This document shows, piece by piece, positions 53,491-58,904 of a stretch of DNA of 58,904 nucleotides. The stretch is from the NCBI GenBank assembly GCA_023419375.1, contig JAEZYD010000040.1:1-58904 (forward strand), read 5' to 3'. The notes under the pieces are model-generated. The model did no database searches, was not told the DNA's origin, and worked only from the letters and a program-made list of their open reading frames with translations. Source of the DNA: Pseudomonadota bacterium (lineage in GTDB: Bacteria; Desulfobacterota; Desulfovibrionia; Desulfovibrionales; Desulfovibrionaceae). The stretch's first letter is position 1; every line of letters starts with the position of its first letter. Made by a program: the position numbers and the translations under genes.

Positions 53491-54051
53491 CTATTTGCTT
53501 AGACCAAGTTCCGCCGCTTTGGCGCGCATGGCTTCAATGGACAGAGCCAGAAAAGCATCAAGCTCAAGCCCGGCCTCGGCGCACTGGCGGATATTGTCGC
53601 GGCACACGCTGGCCGCAAAGGCTTTATCCTTCATCTTTTTCTTTATGCTTTTAACTTCCATGCCTTCCATGCCCGTGGGGCGCATGAGCGCAGCGGCAGA
53701 GATAAGCCCGGTGACGGTTTCGCCGCAGCGCAGGGCGTAATCAAAGCGCGAGGCAGGGCCAGTCGCGCCGTTCATTTCCGCATTATGGGCGCGAATGGCC
53801 GTAAGGGCCTCATCCGGCAACTGACCAGCCAGCATCTCTGCGGTATCGAGGCCATGCCGGGCGGCGTTTTCCGCCGTGGCGGGGTAGTCAAGGTCGTGCA
53901 AAAGGCCCGTGAGGCCCCAAAGGTCTTCATTTTCGCCAAAATGTTGGGCGAGGGCGCGCATTATGGCCTCGGAGGCCAGCGCATGCTGCAACAGGGAAGG
54001 CGGTGTTTTTTGATCGGCCAGCAGGGTGAGGGCCGATTGACGTTCTATCAT
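53491..54051 (-). CDS. HD-domain protein (putative metal-dependent phosphohydrolase)
   Basis: 186 residues from the ATG at 54051 with GGGAG 8 bases upstream; the longer frame has no signal. HD motif in LTGLLHDLDYP (about 45-55), preceded by an ASEAIMRALAQHFGE helix and followed by IRAHNAEMNG. The family (COG2316-like HD superfamily) hydrolyses phosphate compounds; substrate unknown. A basic KSIKKKMKDK stretch lies near 137-146. First gene of the HD-pfkA-addA-addB string, 23 bases before pfkA. Divergent from the PSP1 gene. Confidence 0.8.
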   Translation of the reverse strand: MIERQSALTLLADQKTPPSLLQHALASEAIMRALAQHFGENEDLWGLTGLLHDLDYPATAENAARHGLDTAEMLAGQLPDEALTAIRAHNAEMNGATGPASRFDYALRCGETVTGLISAAALMRPTGMEGMEVKSIKKKMKDKAFAASVCRDNIRQCAEAGLELDAFLALSIEAMRAKAAELGLSK

Positions 54052-54233
54052 GGCAAGTACTCCCTTATGTTTAAAAATGTAAATCAGGCAACCCGGCTTT
54101 GCAAGCCGCGCGAGGTGAACGGCCGATGCGCAGCCGTGGCCCGAGCCGCAGCCCAGTTGACAGCACGGCATTAATGACGGAAAAGAACCTTTTCGGAATA
54201 CATATTCCACTACCTTTGCCGAAGCGACAATTT

Positions 54234-55304
54234 ATGCCCATATACGGTCTCCGTTTCAGAACGCTTGGACAAACAAGCTACTATACCGGCCCCTCCGGCT
54301 TCAAACGGGGGGATCATGTACTTATTGAGGCAGAGCAGGGCCAGACCCTCGCCGAAATAGTTTCCGGCCCCGCAGAGCATTTGCCCGGACAGATGGAGCA
54401 GGAACTGCCCTCCATTCTGCGCCATGCCGGTTCAGAAGACATCCACCGTGGCGAAGCCAACGAGCAGATGGCGCGTGAAGCGCAGCAATTCTGCCGCCAG
54501 TGCATCCGCGACCGCAACCTTGATATGAAGCTTGTGGATGTGGAGGTCTTTTTTGACCGCAGCAAGCTCATCTTTTACTTCACCGCGCCTTCGCGCATTG
54601 ACTTTCGCGATCTGGTCAAAGACCTTGTGCGCGAATACCGCGCGCGTATCGAGCTGCGCCAGATAGGCGTGCGCCACGAAACGCAGATGGTGGGCGCTGT
54701 GGGCAACTGCGGCATGGTCTGCTGCTGCCGCAGGTATCTGCGCAAATTCGCGCCCGTGACCATCCGCATGGCCAAAGAGCAGAATCTCTTTCTGAATCCT
54801 GCCAAAATTTCGGGCATTTGCGGCCGTTTGCTCTGCTGCCTTTCTTACGAGCAGGACAACTACGACCATTTCCACCGCATGTGCCCGCGCCTCGGCAAGA
54901 AATACCAGACGGACAAAGGCCCTATGAAGGTTCTGCGGGCCAATATGTTCCGCAATTCCCTTTCTGTGCTGACGGAAAACAATGAAGAAGTCGAACTGAG
55001 CCTGGACGACTGGCAGGCGCTTTCGCCTCACAGGCCGGAGGCCCCCCAGGGCGTGCAGCCAAAGCAGCCGCCCAAGGGCCCCATGAACGACAACAGCCTG
55101 CTTGTGGTTTCCGCCACGCCGGATACTCTTGACTCTCTTGATTTTATGGATGAATTCCGTCAGGACGAGCGCGATACCCAGGCCGAGGAATCCGCCCCCG
55201 CCGAATCCGGCGAGCGCGCCCCCGGTGGGGAGGCTCAGGCCGAACCGGGCAAGAATCGCCGCAAACGCCGCCGCAACAAGTCGCAGCGGCCCGACCACGA
55301 CTAG
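54234..55304 (+). CDS. ricT: PSP1/RicT-family protein
   Basis: 356 residues from the ATG at 54234 (MPIYGLRFRTLGQTSYY); an in-frame ATG at 54174 is possible, both with weak ribosome sites. PSP1 C-terminal domain with the characteristic cysteine runs: GNCGMVCCCRRYL, then GICGRLLCCLSYEQDNY. In Bacillus the YaaT/RicT protein of this family works with RicA and RicF, binds Fe-S and promotes mRNA maturation. The Fe-S role here is inferred from the Cys pattern. The tail after about 265 is charged, low-complexity and Lys/Arg-rich at the end. Followed after 23 bases by metG. Confidence 0.85.
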   Translation: MPIYGLRFRTLGQTSYYTGPSGFKRGDHVLIEAEQGQTLAEIVSGPAEHLPGQMEQELPSILRHAGSEDIHRGEANEQMAREAQQFCRQCIRDRNLDMKLVDVEVFFDRSKLIFYFTAPSRIDFRDLVKDLVREYRARIELRQIGVRHETQMVGAVGNCGMVCCCRRYLRKFAPVTIRMAKEQNLFLNPAKISGICGRLLCCLSYEQDNYDHFHRMCPRLGKKYQTDKGPMKVLRANMFRNSLSVLTENNEEVELSLDDWQALSPHRPEAPQGVQPKQPPKGPMNDNSLLVVSATPDTLDSLDFMDEFRQDERDTQAEESAPAESGERAPGGEAQAEPGKNRRKRRRNKSQRPDHD

Positions 55305-55327
55305 CAATTAAGCTTACGGAGCCTTGA

Positions 55328-57325
55328 GTGAACAGCTTTTTCATCACAACGCCCATCTATTACGTCAATGCCAAGCCCCATCTGGGGCATGCCTATACCA
55401 CTGTGGTTGCCGACGCCATGGCCCGCTACCACAAGCTGATTGGCGAGGACACCATGTTCCTCACCGGTACGGACGAACACGGCGACAAGATTGTTCAGGC
55501 GGCTGAAAAGCAAGGCCAGACTCCCAAGGAGTTTGTGGACGACATCAGCGGCCGCTTCCGCGCCCTGTGGCCCAAGCTTGACATTGCCAACGACCGCTTT
55601 GTGCGCACGACCGATCCCGAGCACATCAGCGCCGTACAGGCCTTTTTGCAAAAGGTCTATGACGCGGGCGACATCTACTTTGGCGAGTTTGGCGGGCATT
55701 ACTGCTACGGCTGCGAGCGGTTCTATACCGAAAAAGAGCTGGAAAACGGCCTCTGCCCCCAGCACCTGACCAAGCCGGAGTTTATCAGCGAGAAGAACTA
55801 CTTCTTCCGCATGTCCAAGTATCTGCCCTGGCTCAAGGAACACATCGAGGCCAATCCTTCGTTTATCCGGCCCGAGCGCTACCGCAGCGAAGTGCTGGCC
55901 ATGCTCGAATCCGGCGCGCTGGAAGATCTGTGCATCTCGCGCCCCAAATCGCGCCTGACCTGGGGCATTGAGCTGCCCTTTGACAAGGATTACGTCTGCT
56001 ACGTGTGGTTTGACGCGCTGCTCAACTACATCAGCGCGCTGAACTGGCCCGAAGGCGAAGATTTTAAAAAATTCTGGCCCGGCGAACACCTGGTTGCCAA
56101 GGATATTCTCAAGCCCCACGCCGTATTCTGGCCCACCATGCTCAAATCTGCGGGCCTGCCGCAGTATGAGCATCTGAATGTGCACGGCTACTGGCTTGTG
56201 CGCGACACCAAAATGTCAAAATCGCTTGGCAATGTTGTGGAGCCGAGCGATATGGCTCAGCGCTTCGGGCCGGATGCCTTCCGCTATTTTCTGCTGCGCG
56301 AAATGCACTTTGGTTCTGACGCCAGCTTTAGCGAAGACGCCCTCGTGGGCCGCATCAACGCCGACCTTGCCAATGACCTCGGCAACCTGTTCAGCCGCGT
56401 GCTTTCCATGACGGCCAAGTATTTCGGCAGCCGCGTTCCCATGCCCAAGGCCTTGCAGGAAGACGACAAGGCCATTGCCGACCTGTGCGCCAACTCCATG
56501 CGCAACTTTGTGCAGCTTTTTGGCAACGTGCAGTTTGCCCAGGGGCTTGAATCCCTGTGGGAACTTGTGCGCGCCCTGAACAAATACGTGGACACCCAGG
56601 CCCCCTGGACGCTCTACAAGCAGGGCAACATGGAGCGCCTCGCAACTGTCATGTACGTCATGCTGGCGGCCATGCGCAAAACCGCGCTCTGCCTCTGGCC
56701 CGTCATGCCTGTGGCCTCCGGCAAAATGCTTGCCCAGCTTGGTCAGCCCGTGCAGGAAGGCCAGCCCCCGGTTGCCAATGTGGAAGACGAAATTGCCCAT
56801 TTTGAAGGCCTTGAACCCGGCATTCAGGTGGCGGAAGGCTCCAACCTGTTCCCGCGCATTGAAGTGAAAAAGGAAGGCGCGGACAGCAAGGAACCCAAGG
56901 CCCCCAAAAAGGACAAGCAGGCAGAAAAAGCGCAGGAAAAAGCCGCGCCCAAGCAGGCCGTGGCCGAGCAGGGCGGGGCAGAAGCCCCCGCTGCCAAGCC
57001 CAATGTGGAATTTGACCAGTTCAAGGCTCTGGATATGCGCGTAGGCACAGTGAAGGTGGCGGAAAAGCACCCCAATGCCGACCGCATTCTGCGGCTTGAA
57101 ATTGACTTTGGCGAAGGCGAGCTGCGTCAGATTCTCTCTGGCCTGGCAGAGCACTACGCGCCGGAAGATGTGGTGGGCAAGCGCGTGTGCGCAGTGCTGA
57201 ACCTTGCCCCGCGCAAGATACGCGGTCTGGTTTCGCACGGCATGGTGCTTACGGCCGGAACCGACAGCGCGCTCGGTCTGCTTGCTGTAGACCGCGATGT
57301 GCCTGACGGCAGCGAAATAGCATAA
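55328..57325 (+). CDS. metG: Methionyl-tRNA synthetase
   Basis: 665 residues from a GTG start with GGAG 7 bases upstream. Class I synthetase: HLGH (18-21) as HIGH, KMSKS (295-299), zinc-site cysteines in YCYGCERF and LCPQH. The anticodon-binding helical domain follows to about 510. A Lys/Ala/Pro-rich linker at about 520-560 leads to a C-terminal tRNA-binding (EMAP-II-like) domain, VEFDQFKALDMRVGTVKVAEKHPNADR, at 563-665, which makes the enzyme a dimer in related species. Next to the PSP1 gene, as in many genomes. Confidence 0.97.
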   Translation: MNSFFITTPIYYVNAKPHLGHAYTTVVADAMARYHKLIGEDTMFLTGTDEHGDKIVQAAEKQGQTPKEFVDDISGRFRALWPKLDIANDRFVRTTDPEHISAVQAFLQKVYDAGDIYFGEFGGHYCYGCERFYTEKELENGLCPQHLTKPEFISEKNYFFRMSKYLPWLKEHIEANPSFIRPERYRSEVLAMLESGALEDLCISRPKSRLTWGIELPFDKDYVCYVWFDALLNYISALNWPEGEDFKKFWPGEHLVAKDILKPHAVFWPTMLKSAGLPQYEHLNVHGYWLVRDTKMSKSLGNVVEPSDMAQRFGPDAFRYFLLREMHFGSDASFSEDALVGRINADLANDLGNLFSRVLSMTAKYFGSRVPMPKALQEDDKAIADLCANSMRNFVQLFGNVQFAQGLESLWELVRALNKYVDTQAPWTLYKQGNMERLATVMYVMLAAMRKTALCLWPVMPVASGKMLAQLGQPVQEGQPPVANVEDEIAHFEGLEPGIQVAEGSNLFPRIEVKKEGADSKEPKAPKKDKQAEKAQEKAAPKQAVAEQGGAEAPAAKPNVEFDQFKALDMRVGTVKVAEKHPNADRILRLEIDFGEGELRQILSGLAEHYAPEDVVGKRVCAVLNLAPRKIRGLVSHGMVLTAGTDSALGLLAVDRDVPDGSEIA

Positions 57326-57424
57326 TTCAGGTGTGGTGAGCGGCGTCGCACCCCTTGCTCAAATTGGGCGCGACGTCTGCAACCACCATCAGTAAACTGA
57401 ATACAGAACGATGGACGGAATGCT

Positions 57425-57616
57425 CTAGTGGGCCTTGGCCTCTTCTTCACGGAACAGGCGCTCAAGGGCGGCGGCATCAAGCGGCGTAAGGTTGAAACGC
57501 ATACCCGCTTCGTCCAGAAGGGCAGACAGGCTCTTGCCAGTATGCAGGGCGCGCTGTTCCGCCAGATAGGCCGCAGCCTTACGAACAAGTTCACCTTGCG
57601 GCATAATGGTTGTCAT
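57425..57616 (-). CDS. Small conserved hypothetical protein
   Basis: 63 residues, AAGGA 7 bases before the ATG, which supports it as a real gene despite its size. The sequence is helical and charged (GELVRKAAAYLAEQRALHTGKSL, then LDAAALERLFREEEAKAH). No motif, signal peptide or membrane segment. Divergent from uppP. The head-to-head gap is 113 bases. I do not recognise it. Confidence 0.6.
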   Translation of the reverse strand: MTTIMPQGELVRKAAAYLAEQRALHTGKSLSALLDEAGMRFNLTPLDAAALERLFREEEAKAH

Positions 57617-57729
57617 GGAGATATCCTTTTTTATTCACCCATAGCCGTTGTGCCGCCTTTTGGCAATGCTCTGCCCGCAGGGCGACACATCCCACACTAG
57701 GCGACAGGATTTCGCGCCAGAGGGTTTTT

Positions 57730-58527
57730 ATGGATAATCTGTTTACTGCGGTAATTTTGAGCATTGTCGAGGGGCTGACGGAATTTCTGCCTGTTTCCTC
57801 ATCCGGCCACCTTATTCTGGTGGGCGATCTGCTCAACTTCATGGGCGAAAAGGCCGCCACCTTTGAGGTGGTTATTCAGCTTGGCGCCATCATGGCCGTG
57901 GTGGTGCTGTACTGGAAGCGCTTCTGGGGCCTTGTGCGTCCCCAGCCCTATGTGCGCTTTGCGGGCATGCGCGGCATCATGCTGCTTATCCTTACATCGC
58001 TGCCCGCCAGCGTGCTCGGACTTTTGCTGCACTCAACCATCAAGACCTATCTGTTCCGTCCCTTGACCGTGCTCATTGCGCTGGTTGTGGGCGCTGTGAT
58101 GATGATAGTGGTTGAGCGCCGCAAGTTCAAACCCTCGTATATTACGCTGGACGACATGACGCCCAAGCTGGCCCTTGGCATTGGCTGCTTTCAGTGCCTT
58201 GCCCTGTGGCCCGGTTTTTCGCGTTCGGCCTCAACCATCATGGGGGGCATGCTGCTTGGCGGCAAGCGCTCGCTGGCGGCGGAGTATTCGTTCATTGCCG
58301 CAGTGCCCATCATGGTTGCCGCCACCGGCTACGACATGCTGAAAAGCTGGCATTTGTTCAGCGCAGCGGATATTCCCTTTTTTGCCGTGGGCATGATTGG
58401 CTCGTTCCTCTCGGCCTTGCTGGCAGTCAAGGTGTTCATCGCCCTCATGGGCCGCGTGACCCTGGTGCCTTTTGCCGTGTACCGCCTGCTGATCGCCCCG
58501 TTTATTTATTATTTCATGGTGAATTAA
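57730..58527 (+). CDS. uppP: Undecaprenyl-diphosphatase
   Basis: 265 residues from the ATG at 57730, with GAGGG upstream. Integral membrane enzyme that dephosphorylates undecaprenyl diphosphate to recycle the lipid carrier for peptidoglycan and LPS. Family motifs: VEGLTEFLPVSSSGHLIL (13-30), the Glu-rich loop with E14 and E17, and GFSRSASTIMGGMLLGGKRSLAAEYSF in the second half with the catalytic Arg/Ser set. About seven to eight hydrophobic helices. The frame extends to 57610 upstream but without a ribosome site. Confidence 0.95.
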   Translation: MDNLFTAVILSIVEGLTEFLPVSSSGHLILVGDLLNFMGEKAATFEVVIQLGAIMAVVVLYWKRFWGLVRPQPYVRFAGMRGIMLLILTSLPASVLGLLLHSTIKTYLFRPLTVLIALVVGAVMMIVVERRKFKPSYITLDDMTPKLALGIGCFQCLALWPGFSRSASTIMGGMLLGGKRSLAAEYSFIAAVPIMVAATGYDMLKSWHLFSAADIPFFAVGMIGSFLSALLAVKVFIALMGRVTLVPFAVYRLLIAPFIYYFMVN

Positions 58528-58536
58528 AAAAAATGC

Positions 58537-58565
58537 TTGCCAAGGGGCGGCAATTTTTATAAATA
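58537..58565 (+). promoter_or_regulatory. Sigma-70-type promoter of tRNA-Met
   Basis: TTGCCA (58537-58542) is followed by 17 bases and TAAATA (58560-58565); TATAAA two bases earlier is an alternative -10. The GC-rich GATCGTCGCGC stretch just downstream is like the discriminator of growth-rate-controlled stable RNA promoters. Confidence 0.6.
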
Positions 58566-58593
58566 GATCGTCGCGCTAACGAGGCGCTGACAC

Positions 58594-58670
58594 GGCAAGG
58601 TAGCTCAGTTGGTCAGAGCATGCGGTTCATACCCGCAGTGTCGGGGGTTCAAATCCCTCCCTTGCTACCA
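58594..58670 (+). tRNA. tRNA-Met (anticodon CAT), elongator type
   Basis: 77-nt cloverleaf with acceptor stem GGCAAGG/CCTTGCT, encoded CCA and discriminator A. The anticodon stem is TGCGG/CCGCA with loop TTCATAC, so the anticodon is CAT. The paired 1-72 end (G-T) is unlike initiator tRNA, so elongator Met is likelier; a lysidine-modified tRNA-Ile2 with CAT cannot be fully excluded by sequence. Confidence 0.93.
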
Positions 58671-58679
58671 GAATTTCAT

Positions 58680-58712
58680 ACCCGGAAGTCTTACGAGACT
58701 TCCGGGTTTTTT
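58680..58712 (+). terminator. Intrinsic terminator after tRNA-Met
   Basis: A perfect 12-bp stem, ACCCGGAAGTCT pairing with AGACTTCCGGGT around a TACG loop, followed by TTTTTT. It starts 10 bases after the CCA end. The remaining 192 bases of the window show no gene I can support. Confidence 0.9.
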
Positions 58713-58904
58713 GTTTTGCGGCAGGCCCTACAGATTGATTGGCAAGGCTGACAAGCCCAGCAATCTCTGCACCAAGGAGGCTCTACACCAAAGACGGGGG
58801 CAAGCCCTCTTGATGGGCAAATTTTCCGACAGGTTTCTGATCAATTCCCCAGCCATTTCAGCAGCACAAAACGCGCACCCGGAGGCGGTAATTTTCGAAG
58901 TTAC

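Noticed and set aside
57326..57424. Terminator between metG and the small minus-strand gene
   Set aside because: There is partial complementarity (GCGTCGC/GCGACGT and GGTGTGGT/ACCACC) but no T tract, and the stem is interrupted.
1..58904. CRISPR array, insertion sequence or prophage
   Set aside because: No regularly spaced direct repeats, transposase, integrase or phage structural gene was found in any frame.

Overview
The window is high-GC, gene-dense bacterial chromosome. It looks like a member of the Desulfovibrionaceae (Desulfovibrio or a close relative). The support is a divergent pyruvate carboxylase followed by an oversized PEP-synthase-like enzyme and preceded by a biotin ligase, plus the phoH/7TM-HD/ybeY and gmhA/fmdB/hemC groupings. 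The genus is an inference from gene content; I ran no database search. I see no prophage, IS element or CRISPR array. A tRNA lies near each end (Pro-GGG on the minus strand, Met-CAT on the plus strand).

Layout. 43-3223: tRNA-Pro, a GH13 glycogen branching enzyme and a beta-hydroxyacid dehydrogenase, all on the minus strand. 3241-19592: a long minus-strand accessory locus. In transcription order it has a glycine-zipper lipoprotein, a membrane-anchored trypsin-like protease, SrfA-, SrfB- and SrfC-family proteins, a membrane-anchored Sel1-repeat protein, an exported vWA protein, an FtsX-type ABC ATPase and permease, and an exported SUMF1-fold protein with a coiled-coil tail. 19927-24387: a TetR regulator, then the gmhA-fmdB-hemC-lon-like gene string (transcribed from 25028). 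25138-29309: nadK, a divergent DUF89/ARMT1-like gene, and gatB. 29469-30422: a Ser/Thr-rich protein with three internal repeats. 30609-34475: phoH, a 7TM-HD phosphodiesterase and ybeY. 34510-44010: a CCA-adding-type nucleotidyltransferase diverging from birA, pyruvate carboxylase and the PEP-synthase-like enzyme. 44063-44431: a small conserved protein. 44550-45704: a nitronate-monooxygenase-type flavoprotein. 45847-54051: HD protein, phosphofructokinase and AddA/AddB-type helicase-nuclease genes, on the minus strand. 54234-57325: a PSP1/RicT-type protein and metG. 57425-58712: a small conserved protein, uppP and tRNA-Met with its promoter and terminator.

The most interesting part is the srf locus. 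SrfB carries actin/Hsp70-type nucleotide-binding motifs. SrfC carries G1, G3 and G4 GTPase motifs. They are encoded with several single-pass membrane proteins that have long Pro-rich linkers, and with periplasmic protease, vWA and SUMF1-fold modules plus an FtsX-type ABC transporter. Most junctions are 4-base overlaps or gaps under 60 bases. I infer one envelope-spanning machine with two cytoplasmic NTPases coupled to periplasmic effector or sensor domains. Its biochemical function is unknown to me. The rest of the window is mainly housekeeping: anaplerosis (biotin ligase, pyruvate carboxylase, PEP-synthase-like enzyme), tRNA charging and maturation, DNA repair and cell-envelope precursors.
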